DNA from: Clostridium sp. K13
GTDB lineage: Bacteria > Bacillota > Clostridia > Clostridiales > Clostridiaceae
DNA length: 64,000 bases
NCBI RefSeq assembly: GCF_019734195.1
Contig: NZ_JAASHM010000012.1
Span: forward strand, 1-64,000
Direction: 5' to 3'
Shown here: positions 25,633 through 36,715 of the stretch, piece after piece
Layout: the number at the start of each line of letters is the position of its first letter
Numbering within the stretch: the first letter of the stretch is position 1
Notes under the pieces: model-generated
What the model was told of the DNA's origin: nothing
The model's input: the letters and a program-made list of their open reading frames with translations, nothing else
Database searches by the model: none
Program-made: the position numbers and the translations under genes

Positions 25633-28600
25633 ATGAAGAAAAATGGAGTTCTAAAGTACAAATGGCAAGTATCAATAATGACCTTAGTGTTCTTTTGTCT
25701 AAGTTTGGTACCGTTTCCTAGCAATGCTGTTAGTGCTTTTGCGGAAACTGTATTAAAAAGCCCTGTAATTAATAGTGATGGAACAGTTACGTTTAATTAT
25801 CAAGGGAATGGGACAGAAGATGCTGTTAAAGTAAAAGGAGAGTTTAGTGGTTGGAATACAATTGATATGGCAAAAGGGGAAAATAATATTTGGACAACCA
25901 CTGTAGAAGGAATATCAGGAATAAATGAATATGGAATTGTAACATGGTCTCCAGATACTACGGAACAAGAGTTGGGAGATTGGAAGGGTGACCCGTTAAA
26001 CACATATAAAAAAGGTAATAATCCAGCTGTAGTGGTTAACCCACAAATAAGCAATGAGAAGGTTACATTATATTACTTAGGTAATGGAACAGAAACTAGA
26101 GTGGCTGTTAAAGGTTCATTTGATAAGGATTGGGGTGTTTTACATGAAATGACTAATGAAAGTAGCTCAAATATTTGGTCAGTAACTATGGATATAGCAC
26201 CAGGAAATTATCAATATGGTATAGTAACATGGTCTCCAGATACTGTAGATCAAGAATGGGGAGATTGGAAAGGTGATCCTTTAAATCCAGAGCATGAAAA
26301 AGAAGGGAATTTTACTTCTAATGCCATACTTGTGGTTGAAGGTGAATCAGCATTAAAAAGCCCACAAATTAATGATGATGGTACTGTAACATTTAGAGCT
26401 GAATATGAAGGTGAAGCTTTATATTTAATAGGTTCAATGGTTGAGTGGAATACATCAAAAGAAATAAAAATGGAAAAGAATTCAGATGGAATTTTTTCTA
26501 CAACAATTAAGTTAGAACCTGGAACTTACGAATATAAATTTAAACCTAATCCAGGAGATAATTGGGAAGGAGCATTTATAGATCAATTAAATTCTGAAGT
26601 AGCAAATGGAAATTCAGTTGTTATTGTACCAAAAGGTGAAGAAAAGAAAGTTATAAAGGTTAGATTCATTAAAGATGACGAAACTAAATACGAAAACTGG
26701 GGATTCTGGACATGGTATCCTGGTGAAGGTGGAAGATTTGTTGAATTTGATTATGTAGATAAAGAAGGAGCATATTCTTTATTAGAATTGCCTGTAGGTG
26801 TAAATTCAGGTGAGTTTGGAATTATAGTTAAACAAGGTCAAGATTGGAGTAATAAAGCAACTGGGGATTTAAAATATGAAATTTCAGAATTAAATAATGA
26901 TAATAATGAAATTGTTGTAACTTACGGTGAAAAAGAAAAGCCAAAGAGTGTTGAACAAAGAGCATTTATAAAGAATTATGAAAATCTTACTGTAAACACT
27001 CATTATAAAAGAAATAAAAAAGATTATGATAACTGGAATTTATGGACATGGTTAGAGGCAGTAGAAGGAGCAGAAGGAGAAAAAGTAGAGTTTACTTCAG
27101 AAGATAGCTACGGAAAAGTAGCAACTAAAGTATATGAAAATTTAGTTAATGATAACAAGGTAGGTTTCATTGTTAAGAGAACAGAAGGAGACAATGAATG
27201 GGCTGAAAAAGATGTAGATAGTAATAGATTTATTGATTTAAGACATGTAGCTAATGATGGAACATTAGATATATACGTAGGTCAAGGTAAAGAAACATTT
27301 AGTTATCATTCACCAGTAGCTTCCAAGGAGATAACTGATTTAGATGGACAGGTTAATGGTGATATGTTATACCATAATACTTGGGAGAGTCTTTACAAAT
27401 ATCCATTTGGAGCAGTTGAAGAAGGAACTGATGTAACAGTTAGAATGCATGCTCAAAAGGGTGATTTACAATATGCTAGAGTATTAGTTAGAAATACAAA
27501 TACTAACAGATCAGATCTTTACAATATGGAAAAAGTGTCTACTATAACAGTAGATGAAGAAGAGGTTGATATATGGGAAGCAACATTTACTCCAGATGAA
27601 ATAGGAGTTTATGGATATAAATTTATTGCTGGTGATGGAGATACAGCAAAATATTACGTTGAAGATGGTTATGAAGGTAAAACTGGAACTGTTGGAGACA
27701 AGAATGGACTATTCTTCCAATTAACAGTTTATGATAAAGATTATCAAACTCCTGATTGGATGAAAGAAGCAGTTGTATATCAAATATTCCCAGATAGATT
27801 CAATAACGGGAATACTTCTAACGATGATGCAAAAACAAATGCAAGAGGAGAAGAGCCTATTGAAGTACCAGAATCATGGAATTCACTTCCTGATAATCCT
27901 AGATTAGGTGAAAAGAATATGTCTGATATAGATGGTGGATATTCTGGAGATGGAATATGGTCAAATGATTTCTTTGGTGGAGATATTAAGGGAATTCAAG
28001 AAAAATTAGATTATTTACAAGGCTTAGGTGTTAATACATTATATTTAAATCCAATTTCTATGGCAGCATCAAATCACAAATATGATGCAACAGATTATAA
28101 ATCTTTAGACCCTATGTTTGGAACTGAAGAAGAATTTAAGTCATTTACTAAGGAATTAAAGAGTAGAGGAATGCACTTAATTGTTGATGGTGTATTTAAC
28201 CATGTAGGTGATGATTCAATTTATTTTGATAGATATGGTAAATATGATACTGTTGGTGCTTATGAATATTGGGAATATGTATATGACAAAATGAATAATG
28301 AAGGATTAACAGAAGAAACTGCTATGACTAAAGCTGATGATTATTTTGTTAAATCTGGACAAGTATTTAGTGAAGAAAAGTGGCACTTATGGTTCAATAT
28401 TAAAAATTCTAAAGTTGATGTTGGAACAACAAATGAAAGATATGATTATCAAGGCTGGTGGGGATATGATTCATTACCAGAATTTAAATCATTAACTAAA
28501 GATGAAGCTATTGAATTAGGATTAGCAAGTGCAAGTGATGAGTTTGTTAATAAATCTAGTGAATGGAATAATAAAGAATTAGTTGATTATATCTATAAAG

Positions 28601-31533
28601 ATGAAGATTCAGTGGCTAAACAATGGATTGATTGGGGAGCAGATGGATGGAGACTAGATGTTGCTAACGAAGTTGATACTGTTTTCTGGAATGACTTTAG
28701 AGAAGTTATGAAGGAACATAATGAAGACACACTTATTTTAGGTGAAATATGGGATGATGCTTCAAAGTACTTTGTTGGTGATCAATATGATTCTGTAATG
28801 AACTATAGAATTAGAGCAGCTTTAATTGATTATTTAAAAAATGGTAATGCTACTAGATTAAATGATACATTAATGGCTGTTTACGAAGATTATCCAGAAG
28901 AAGCATTTTATGCATTAATGAATTTAATGGGATCACATGACGTTGCAAGAGCTATATATGTACTAGGTGGCGGAGTAGATTCAGAAGAAAGAGCTGAATT
29001 TAGTGATTATGATAAAGCTTTAGGAAAACAAAGATTAAAGCTTGCAGCTTTATTTGAATTTGGATATGCAGGAGCACCTACTATTTATTATGGAGATGAA
29101 GCTAGTGTTACAGGTTCTAAGGATCCAGATTGTAGAAGAACTTATCCATGGGGAAATGAAGATGAATCATTAGTAAGCTTCTATGAGGCTATTGGATCAG
29201 TTAGAGAAAATAATAAAGAGTTATTCTCTTATGGAGATTTAACAACTTTATATACTGGAGCTGAAGGGGTGTATGTTTATGGAAGAAGCTATGAAGATGA
29301 ACATGCAATAGTTGCTATTAATCCTACAAATACTGATGCAAAAGTAACTATAGATTTAAAAGAGTTTACTGGAAATGGCACAAAATTTATTGATGGATTA
29401 GATTCTTCATATAAAGTAACAGTAAAAGATGGAAAGGCTGAAATTACTATTCCTTCAATGACAGGAAGAATGATGACAAGCACTAATGTTATAAAATTAC
29501 CAGATTCAGTTAATAAGGTTACAGGTACAGAAGGTAATGGAGAAGTAACTTTAAAATGGGATGCTGTAAAAGATGCTAAGGAATATAAAATTTATTATTC
29601 AAGCTTTAAGGGTAGCTTAAAAACAGAAGTAAAGACAGTAGAAAATACTGAAGCTACAATTGATGGGCTAGTAAATGGTAATAGATTATATTTTGCAGTA
29701 AGTGTAATAGATAAAGAGGGAAATGAGTCAGTTCTAACTTGGAGTGATGAATTAACTCCTCATTCAAAAATTACATGGTTTGGAAATCTAAGTGATGTAA
29801 AAGTAGATAAAGTTGATATTTCAACACCAATAAATGTTAATGCTGAAGTTTTCATAGAAAATATTTCTAATGAGGAAGGTGTTTCAGCAGGTTTAGTTGG
29901 AAGATTATTAGTTAAGTATCCAGGAGATAAGGAATTTACAGTAGTTAAAGCAAATTACTCTGGTGAGGCTGGAAACAATGATATGTTTACTGCTTCATTT
30001 ATAGCAAATAAGTCTGGAAAATATGAATATAAATATGAATTTACTACAAAAGGAACTTATGGATTTAATGATGAAAATTCAGTAAGCTATACAGAAGTGA
30101 AAGTATTTGAATTATCATCAGTTGAAGATGGGATTCCAGCAGAGGCAATAGAACTTAAAACTCCAGAGGAACAATCAGGAGAAGTTAATTTAAATTGGAG
30201 TGTTGTTGGAACAAATAATATTACTTTATATGAAATTGTAAGAAATGGAGTTGTTGTTGCAAGAATTCAAGATGGTTCTATAGTATCTTATAAGGATACG
30301 GATGTTAGAAATAAAACAGAATATAAATATGAAGTAATAGCATATACAAATGGAGGAAACTCTGTTAAATCAAATGAGGTTACTGTTACTCCAGATTTAG
30401 TAATGGTAGAAGTAACATTTAAATTACATGCACCTTCATATACTCCTCTTGATGCAACTATAACTATGCCAGGAGTAATGAATGGATGGGACGTTAATTC
30501 ATGGGAAATGAGTAGAAATGGTGCAGTTACTGCTGACTGGACTTATACTATTTCAGTTTTAGAAGGTGAAACAATAGAGTATAAGTATGTTAAAGGTGGA
30601 GAATGGAATCAAGAAGCATTAATGAATTACTCAAATCCAAAAGCAGCAAATCAAAGTAAGTATGGATGTACAACTGGTGAAGGTGGAAATGAAAAAATCA
30701 CTGTTGTAAATCAAGGTGATGGAAAAATGTTAGTTGAAAATGAAGTGGTAAGATGGAAGGATATGCCTGTAGTTGTTTTAGACCCTTCAAATGGAAGCTA
30801 TACTAAAAATGAAAGTATTACTGTTAGAGGTAATTCAATGTTAGATCCTAATTTAACAATAAATGGTGAAGCTGTAGCTGTTGATGAAAATGGTAACTTT
30901 GCACATGAGGTAAAATTAAATGTTGGTAAAAATAATATAGCAATTCATATTGAACCAACTGAAGAAAATAAAAATAATCCTGATATATTTAACAATAATG
31001 CAGAAGCTATAGGTTTTGCAACTAAGGATTTAGAATTAGAAATTACTAGATTAGGAGAAGGGGAAGAAATTCAAGCTCCAGTAATCAATGTAGAGGATAA
31101 GGTTATTAAATTAGGTGATACTTTTAATCCTTTCCATGGAGTAACAGCAATTGATTCTTTAGGTAATGATATTACTGAAAGATTAGAAATTGTGGAGAAC
31201 ACTGTTGATACATCAAAAGAAGGAGAATATAAGGTTAGATATAAAGTTGTTGATGATAACGGCAGAGAAACATCTAAGGAAATAAGGGTAACTGTAATAA
31301 ATGATGAAGAGGTTGAAGTGCCAGGTGATGGTGATGATTCCGATAAGCCAGGAGTTGATATTAAACCAGATGGTGGAAATCAAAATGGTAATAATAGCAA
31401 CAATAATAATAACAAACCAGGAAATATACCTCAAACAGGAGGAACTAATACAATTTACTATGTAATTATTGCATTAGTATTAGTTGCTGGAGGAGTATAT
31501 TTTATAGTAAAAGGTAAGAAAAAAGTAAATTAA
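25633..31533 (+). CDS. Wall-anchored modular amylopullulanase/alpha-amylase (GH13)
   Basis: This 1966-aa enzyme degrades starch and pullulan at the cell surface. A signal peptide (about residues 1-37) precedes three glycogen-binding-like beta modules (about 38-335), two CBM41/PUD-like modules (WGFWTWYPGEGG and WNLWTWLEAVEG), and an amylase N-terminal Ig domain. The GH13 barrel starts near WMKEAVVYQIFPDRFNNG. Catalytic residues are D1009 (GWRLDVANE), E1038 (GEIWDD) and D1103 (GSHDVA). Two fibronectin-III-like domains, a CBM20-like domain (VTFKLHAPSYTP) and Ig-like domains follow. IPQTGG, a membrane helix and KGKKK form the sortase signal. GGGAGGAG precedes the ATG. The exact split of alpha-1,4 and alpha-1,6 activity cannot be read from sequence. 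Confidence 0.93.
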   Translation: MKKNGVLKYKWQVSIMTLVFFCLSLVPFPSNAVSAFAETVLKSPVINSDGTVTFNYQGNGTEDAVKVKGEFSGWNTIDMAKGENNIWTTTVEGISGINEYGIVTWSPDTTEQELGDWKGDPLNTYKKGNNPAVVVNPQISNEKVTLYYLGNGTETRVAVKGSFDKDWGVLHEMTNESSSNIWSVTMDIAPGNYQYGIVTWSPDTVDQEWGDWKGDPLNPEHEKEGNFTSNAILVVEGESALKSPQINDDGTVTFRAEYEGEALYLIGSMVEWNTSKEIKMEKNSDGIFSTTIKLEPGTYEYKFKPNPGDNWEGAFIDQLNSEVANGNSVVIVPKGEEKKVIKVRFIKDDETKYENWGFWTWYPGEGGRFVEFDYVDKEGAYSLLELPVGVNSGEFGIIVKQGQDWSNKATGDLKYEISELNNDNNEIVVTYGEKEKPKSVEQRAFIKNYENLTVNTHYKRNKKDYDNWNLWTWLEAVEGAEGEKVEFTSEDSYGKVATKVYENLVNDNKVGFIVKRTEGDNEWAEKDVDSNRFIDLRHVANDGTLDIYVGQGKETFSYHSPVASKEITDLDGQVNGDMLYHNTWESLYKYPFGAVEEGTDVTVRMHAQKGDLQYARVLVRNTNTNRSDLYNMEKVSTITVDEEEVDIWEATFTPDEIGVYGYKFIAGDGDTAKYYVEDGYEGKTGTVGDKNGLFFQLTVYDKDYQTPDWMKEAVVYQIFPDRFNNGNTSNDDAKTNARGEEPIEVPESWNSLPDNPRLGEKNMSDIDGGYSGDGIWSNDFFGGDIKGIQEKLDYLQGLGVNTLYLNPISMAASNHKYDATDYKSLDPMFGTEEEFKSFTKELKSRGMHLIVDGVFNHVGDDSIYFDRYGKYDTVGAYEYWEYVYDKMNNEGLTEETAMTKADDYFVKSGQVFSEEKWHLWFNIKNSKVDVGTTNERYDYQGWWGYDSLPEFKSLTKDEAIELGLASASDEFVNKSSEWNNKELVDYIYKDEDSVAKQWIDWGADGWRLDVANEVDTVFWNDFREVMKEHNEDTLILGEIWDDASKYFVGDQYDSVMNYRIRAALIDYLKNGNATRLNDTLMAVYEDYPEEAFYALMNLMGSHDVARAIYVLGGGVDSEERAEFSDYDKALGKQRLKLAALFEFGYAGAPTIYYGDEASVTGSKDPDCRRTYPWGNEDESLVSFYEAIGSVRENNKELFSYGDLTTLYTGAEGVYVYGRSYEDEHAIVAINPTNTDAKVTIDLKEFTGNGTKFIDGLDSSYKVTVKDGKAEITIPSMTGRMMTSTNVIKLPDSVNKVTGTEGNGEVTLKWDAVKDAKEYKIYYSSFKGSLKTEVKTVENTEATIDGLVNGNRLYFAVSVIDKEGNESVLTWSDELTPHSKITWFGNLSDVKVDKVDISTPINVNAEVFIENISNEEGVSAGLVGRLLVKYPGDKEFTVVKANYSGEAGNNDMFTASFIANKSGKYEYKYEFTTKGTYGFNDENSVSYTEVKVFELSSVEDGIPAEAIELKTPEEQSGEVNLNWSVVGTNNITLYEIVRNGVVVARIQDGSIVSYKDTDVRNKTEYKYEVIAYTNGGNSVKSNEVTVTPDLVMVEVTFKLHAPSYTPLDATITMPGVMNGWDVNSWEMSRNGAVTADWTYTISVLEGETIEYKYVKGGEWNQEALMNYSNPKAANQSKYGCTTGEGGNEKITVVNQGDGKMLVENEVVRWKDMPVVVLDPSNGSYTKNESITVRGNSMLDPNLTINGEAVAVDENGNFAHEVKLNVGKNNIAIHIEPTEENKNNPDIFNNNAEAIGFATKDLELEITRLGEGEEIQAPVINVEDKVIKLGDTFNPFHGVTAIDSLGNDITERLEIVENTVDTSKEGEYKVRYKVVDDNGRETSKEIRVTVINDEEVEVPGDGDDSDKPGVDIKPDGGNQNGNNSNNNNNKPGNIPQTGGTNTIYYVIIALVLVAGGVYFIVKGKKKVN

Positions 31534-31556
31534 ATTATTTAATAAGCTAATATTAT

Positions 31557-31596
31557 AATGCCAATAGGATTATTTCTTATTGGCATTATTTTTTTA
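31557..31596 (+). terminator. Terminator after the amylopullulanase
   Basis: AATGCCAATA (31557-31566) pairs with TATTGGCATT (31578-31587), then A and a T run. Confidence 0.85.
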
Positions 31597-31645
31597 TTAT
31601 GATAATAAAATTAAAATTAAAATTAAAATTAATTCACTAAAAGTT

Positions 31646-31660
31646 AAGTAAACGTTTATA
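31646..31660 (+). promoter_or_regulatory. cre-like site upstream of the S8 protease
   Basis: AAGTAAACGTTTATA is nearly palindromic around ACGT and close to the CcpA consensus (WTGWAARCGYTWNCW). It lies 130 bp before the protease start. Confidence 0.4.
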
Positions 31661-31792
31661 TAGTGGTGAAGTTTACATAATATATTGTAAAAAAATAAGA
31701 AAAATACTGATAAACACTTGATGAATAGAAACAAAAGGTAGACAATAAATACAATATATATAAATATATTGAAATAAAAAGGTGGATATTAG

Positions 31793-34700
31793 ATGAAAAA
31801 AAGAAATTTTAAATTTATGTCCATTGTTATGACTGCAATTATGTCTATAACATTATTGGCATCAAACAAAGGTACGGAAGCAAAGGCATATACTTTAGAG
31901 AAAAGTAAAAATGCTAGAAAAACATTATTAGAAAATTTGGAAAGTAAAATTTTAAATGGGGACAAATTTTCAAATGTGGAAGTATTAGAAGTAGATAATG
32001 AAAACTCAACATTAGATGAATTAGGTAATCCAGAAGAAAGAGTAAGAGTAATAGTTGAGTTAAATGATACTCCAGCAACTTTAATGTTAGAGGATGGAGA
32101 ACAACCAACAGAAGAGTTGATTGAGAAGGTAAAAGAAGCACAAATACCTATTCAAGAAGAAGTAATGAATGAAACTGGAGAAGAAGTTAGACATACCTTC
32201 GGAAATCTTATTAATGGATTTTCTATAGAGGTAAAAAGAAAGGATATAGAAAAAATTGAAGAGGTTGATGGAGTAGCAAGGGTTAAAGAAGTAAAGATTT
32301 ATTATCCTGATGTAAACTCCGCTAAAGAATTTACTGAAGCTTTAAGTGTTTGGAATGATTATGGATATAAAGGTGAAGGATTAGTAGTATCAGTAATAGA
32401 TACAGGGATTGATCCAAGTCATAAGGATATGAAGTTAACAGATTCATCAAAAGCTAAGTTAAATGAAGAAAATACTAATATAGGACTAGGAAAGTTTTAT
32501 ACTGATAAAGTTCCATATGGATATAACTTTGCAGATGAAAATGATGAAATTTTAGATATCGGTGGTAGTATGCATGGGATGCACGTTGCAGGGATAGTTG
32601 CTGCAAATGCTTCACAAGAGGAAGTTAATAACAATGCAGGTGTACAAGGTGTTGCACCAGAGGCACAAGTACTTGCTATGAAAGTATTTACCAATAATCC
32701 TGAAATAGAAGGAGCATTTTCAGATGATATAATAGCAGCATTAGAAGCATCAGTTGAATTAGATGCTGATATTATAAATATGTCTCTAGGTTCTACAGCA
32801 GGGTATAGAGATGCAGAAGATCCAGAACAAGTTGCTATAAAGAATGCAACAGATGATGGTGTTATTTGTGTAGTTTCAGCAGGAAACTCTGCTACATCAT
32901 TAGATCCTTATATAGTAAGCGGAGTAAGTGATACGGCAGTTGTTGGTTCACCAGGACTTGCAAGTGATGCACTACAAGTTGCTAGTAGTGAAAACTCTGT
33001 AATTACTTTACCAGCTTTAGAAGCCAATATTGGAAGTGAAACAAAATTAATAGGATACACTCAATGTGATGTTAATCCTATGGAAGTTTTTCCTTCAGAT
33101 AAAAGTTTAAGCTTAGTAGATTGTGGCTTTGGTAATCCAGAAGATTTTGAAGGAAAAGATTTAACCGGAAAAGTTGCATTAATAAGTAGAGGTGAAATTA
33201 CTTTTGTTGAAAAGCAAATAAATGCACAAGCTGCTGGGGCAAGTGCGGTAATTGTTTATAATAATGTAGCTAATTCAGCTCATATTAATATGGCTAGTGA
33301 TAATAGTATTAAAATACCTGTAGTATTTATTACAAAGGAAGATGCAGATCTTTTAAAAGGTGCTCCATTAAGTGAAGCTACAATTTCATTTAAAGGAGAG
33401 GTTGTTAATATAGCAAATCCACAAGCAACATTAATGTCAGATTTTACATCATGGGGACCAGCACCTAATTTAGAGTTTGCTCCTCAAATTACAGCAGCAG
33501 GTGGAAATATTTACTCAACTTTAAATAATAATAGTTATGGCTCTATGAGTGGTACATCAATGTCCTCACCACATGTTGCAGGTGCTACAGCATTAATTAT
33601 TCAAGGATTAAAAGATAATGGAATAGAACTTGAAGGAAGAGAATTAGTTGAGTTTGTTAAGAAGACAATTATAAATACTGCAGAAACTTTAACTGAAAAA
33701 AATGCTTTGGAGGAAGAAAATATTCCATATTCACCTAGAAGGCAAGGTTCAGGAATGATTCAGGCTAAAGAAGCAATAAAGAATAGAGTTTTAGTTACTG
33801 ATGAAAGCGGACAAGCTACAGTTTCTTTAAAGGAAATAGGAAATACAACATCATTTAAGTTAACTTTAACTAATTATAGTGATAAGGAAGAAAAGTATAC
33901 AGTAGAATCATTAGGTGATGTATTAACTGCATTTACTCCTACTATGATTGGTGGAAATATAGTTGGAGTTATGGCTTTTGATACAGTATTAGAAGGTGCA
34001 AGCTTAACATTTGATAGTAATAAAGTTACAGTTCCTGCTAATGGATCAGTTAATATAACTGTTACATTAAATGTAGAAGAAGGAACTGTATCAAACAACT
34101 TTGTAGAAGGATTTATTAAATTTATTGCAGAAGATGAAGATACACCATCATTAGTAGTTCCTTATATGGGGTATTATGGTGATTGGAGTGCAGAAACTAT
34201 AATAGATGGAGTTGCATGGGATAATGAAGTAATAGTATCACCAAGTTTTGCAGCAACAGAAATTTTAGGAGAATATAATTATGCAGGGTATGTTGGAAGA
34301 GATGAAGCAGGAAATGTTATCATAGATTCAGATAAAATTGCTATTTCACCAAATGAGGATGAATTAGGAGATGAATTCTTCCCGGCCTTATATTTCTTAA
34401 GAAATGCAAAGGAAATTTCAGTTGACTTATTAGATGAAAATGGAGACGTAATTGCTAAAAATGTTTCTGCTGGAGTTGATTTTAGAAAGAAAGTACTTAG
34501 TAGTACAGGTGGATCATCAGCATCAGTATATAATGATATAGCTTGGGATGGTAAAGTATATAATAAACAAACTGGTAGTGAAGAAGTAGCAGAAGAAGGA
34601 CAATATTATTTAAATTACAAAGCTAAAGTTGATGGGGATAATACTGATTATCAAAACTTCATTATGCCAGTTAAAATTGATTTAACAGCAATAGACGTTA

Positions 34701-34804
34701 ATTTACTATCTAATATAAAATCAGAAACATCAAATTATAAGCTAGAATTAAATTTTGATGGTGAATTAGAAAATGGTAATTTAAACAATTACTTATTGCA
34801 GTAA
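31793..34804 (+). CDS. Subtilisin-like (S8, lactocepin/C5a-peptidase type) protease, catalytic frame
   Basis: This 1003-aa frame encodes a secreted serine protease. A signal peptide covers residues about 1-31, followed by an I9-type propeptide. The S8 domain has D203 (VIDTGIDPSH), H261 (MHGMHVAG) and S589 (GTSMSSPHVAG). A PA insert lies between H261 and S589, and fn3-like domains follow. The frame stops at TAA 34802, while homologous sequence (VNGEVLNDETLANG) continues in the -1 frame without interruption to a wall anchor at 36465. The heptamer U_UUA_AAC lies in phase at 34780-34786. The frame-0 product therefore lacks the Ig repeats and the anchor and would be released. Either this is programmed frameshifting, or the gene is broken by a one-base deletion. 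Confidence 0.9.
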   Translation: MKKRNFKFMSIVMTAIMSITLLASNKGTEAKAYTLEKSKNARKTLLENLESKILNGDKFSNVEVLEVDNENSTLDELGNPEERVRVIVELNDTPATLMLEDGEQPTEELIEKVKEAQIPIQEEVMNETGEEVRHTFGNLINGFSIEVKRKDIEKIEEVDGVARVKEVKIYYPDVNSAKEFTEALSVWNDYGYKGEGLVVSVIDTGIDPSHKDMKLTDSSKAKLNEENTNIGLGKFYTDKVPYGYNFADENDEILDIGGSMHGMHVAGIVAANASQEEVNNNAGVQGVAPEAQVLAMKVFTNNPEIEGAFSDDIIAALEASVELDADIINMSLGSTAGYRDAEDPEQVAIKNATDDGVICVVSAGNSATSLDPYIVSGVSDTAVVGSPGLASDALQVASSENSVITLPALEANIGSETKLIGYTQCDVNPMEVFPSDKSLSLVDCGFGNPEDFEGKDLTGKVALISRGEITFVEKQINAQAAGASAVIVYNNVANSAHINMASDNSIKIPVVFITKEDADLLKGAPLSEATISFKGEVVNIANPQATLMSDFTSWGPAPNLEFAPQITAAGGNIYSTLNNNSYGSMSGTSMSSPHVAGATALIIQGLKDNGIELEGRELVEFVKKTIINTAETLTEKNALEEENIPYSPRRQGSGMIQAKEAIKNRVLVTDESGQATVSLKEIGNTTSFKLTLTNYSDKEEKYTVESLGDVLTAFTPTMIGGNIVGVMAFDTVLEGASLTFDSNKVTVPANGSVNITVTLNVEEGTVSNNFVEGFIKFIAEDEDTPSLVVPYMGYYGDWSAETIIDGVAWDNEVIVSPSFAATEILGEYNYAGYVGRDEAGNVIIDSDKIAISPNEDELGDEFFPALYFLRNAKEISVDLLDENGDVIAKNVSAGVDFRKKVLSSTGGSSASVYNDIAWDGKVYNKQTGSEEVAEEGQYYLNYKAKVDGDNTDYQNFIMPVKIDLTAIDVNLLSNIKSETSNYKLELNFDGELENGNLNNYLLQ
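34780..34786 (+). other. In-phase -1 slippery heptamer U_UUA_AAC at the protease frame junction
   Basis: Frame 0 reads AAT TTA AAC AAT and contains T_TTA_AAC exactly in phase. The -1 frame has a TAA at 34777-34779 just before it, and frame 0 stops at 34802, so the shift must occur within about 20 nt starting at this heptamer. A small hairpin, TTACT (34789-34793) with AGTAA (34800-34804), follows after 2 nt. Confidence 0.5.
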
Positions 34805-36465
34805 ATGGTGAAGTATTAAATGATGAAACATTAGCAAATGGAGTTGTTGATGGAGATAAGTTTGCTATTGATTTAACATTAGTTGATAATGCTGTTAATA
34901 CTATAGAAGTTTTAACAATGGACAATGCTTACAATATTGGTGATGACGAATTTAATGTTGCTGTTGGAGAAAGTGAAGCAAGTGTTAAATTAGTTAATTT
35001 CCCAGATGCAGATTATTTAGATAGTACTGAATTGGTAGTAGAAGGTGTTTACTCTGGACCGGTAGATAAAATATTAATTAATGGAGAAGAGCCAGATACT
35101 AAAGAAAATGGAAAGTTCACTAAAGTAGTAACTCTTGAAGAAGGGGAAAATACTGTTAAGTTTTATGCAACAGATATTTCAGGTAAAGTAATAGCTAATT
35201 ATGGACATAAAGTATATTGTGATATTACAGCACCAACTTTAAATGTTTTTGAACCAATTGTTGGGGAAGATGGAGTTTTAGTTACAGCTAATGATTCAGT
35301 TATAGTAAAGGGTTCAGTATCTGATAAGTCAGAAGGTTATTCTTTATATTTAAACGGTGAAAAGAAAATGACAGTTGTACTAAGTGGAAGTAATGAAGAA
35401 AGTAACTATAGAGAATTTGAATATGAAGTTCCTGTTGTAGATGAGGATATAATAACATTAAAGGCAGTAGATTTAGTTGGACATGAAACAATTAAACAAA
35501 TAAAAGTAAAAGTAGATAAGACTATACCTACTATAAATATTGAAGGTGTTGAAAATAATAGAGTTTACAATCAAAATGTAAAGCCTGAAATATCAGTTAA
35601 TCCAGAAGATGCTACATTTACAGCAACTTTAAGTGGAAAATCTTATGATTTAGAGGAAATAACTGAAGAAGGAGTTTACCAGTTAGTAATTACAGCTATA
35701 GGTATTAACGGAGTAGAAAATAACTCAGTTATAAACTTTACTATAGATAAAACAGCTCCAATTATAACAGTAAATGGATTAGAAAATGGTAAGATATATG
35801 ATACAGATGTAATACCAAATATAAAAGTAGAAGAAGCAGCAACAGTTTCAATTAAATTAAATGGTGAAGATTATGATAAAGCAGCAATAAGTGAAGAAGG
35901 TAAGTATGAATTTATAATCAAAGCTGTAGATGAAGCAGGTAATGAAACTGAAGTAGTATATAATTTTGAGATAGATAAAACTGCTCCAGAAGTTACTGTT
36001 GAGGGTGTTATAGATGGTATGAAGTATGATAAAGTAGTGAAACCAATTATAACAGTTGATGAAGATACAGAGTTAGTAATGACTTTAAATGGAGAAGATT
36101 ATATTGGAAATGAAATAAAGGCTGAAGGTAATTATGTATTAAAAATAGTTGCTACAGATAGAGCAGGAAATGTAACTGAAGTAGAATTAGAATTTTCAAT
36201 TAAATATCCAGGTTCTTCAAATGAAAATCCAACTCCGACACCAACACCAAATCCAGGAACAGGCAGTGGAACAGGTTCAGGAGTAGTAAATGATGATAAA
36301 AATAATATAGATAAGGGGAATGGAAACAAAGGTAATGGAAGTAATAATATAATTACTACAATACCTAAAACAGGAGGAACTAATAGTATTTACGTTATAG
36401 CAGCAGCATTATTATTAGTAGGTAGTGGAATATTTATGGAATCTAAAAAGAAAAGAAGTAAGTAG
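34787..36465 (+). pseudogene. C-terminal part of the S8 protease in the -1 frame (Ig repeats and wall anchor)
   Basis: The -1 frame is open from 34780 to 36465. Its first in-frame ATG (34918) lacks a ribosome site and lies mid-domain, so it is not an independent gene. It encodes bacterial Ig-like repeats that recur about every 80 residues (TIDKTAPIITVNG, EIDKTAPEVTVEG), then a Pro/Thr spacer, IPKTGG, a membrane helix and KKKR. It joins the preceding frame either by -1 frameshifting, giving about 1557 aa in total, or by correction of a deletion. I annotate it as pseudogene only because it cannot be translated alone; function depends on the frameshift. Confidence 0.7.
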
Positions 36466-36468
36466 TTT

Positions 36469-36502
36469 AAAGAACATGCCTCTTTAGGGGTGTGTTCTTT
36501 TG
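36469..36502 (+). terminator. Terminator after the protease locus
   Basis: AAAGAACATGCC (36469-36480) pairs with GGGGTGTGTTCTTT (36487-36500) with a minor mismatch, followed by T residues. Confidence 0.75.
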
Positions 36503-36715
36503 CTATAAATAAATATAAGTTTAACATAAAGTTAGAATGAATTTTACAATTGATTATTATAATTAATTATATAATTAGCTTTGACAGAGAAGTATTATAT
36601 AAAATAAAAATACGAATATTATATAGAAAAATATATAAAATAATTTACCTTTTTTAATATATGTAATAAAATATAGATAAATAAAGTAAGTATATTTCAA
36701 ATTAGGGGGGAAGGT

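Noticed and set aside
34918..36465. An independent gene starting at ATG 34918
   Set aside because: The frame is open upstream to 34780 with sequence that continues the protease domain, and the ATG has no ribosome site or signal peptide.
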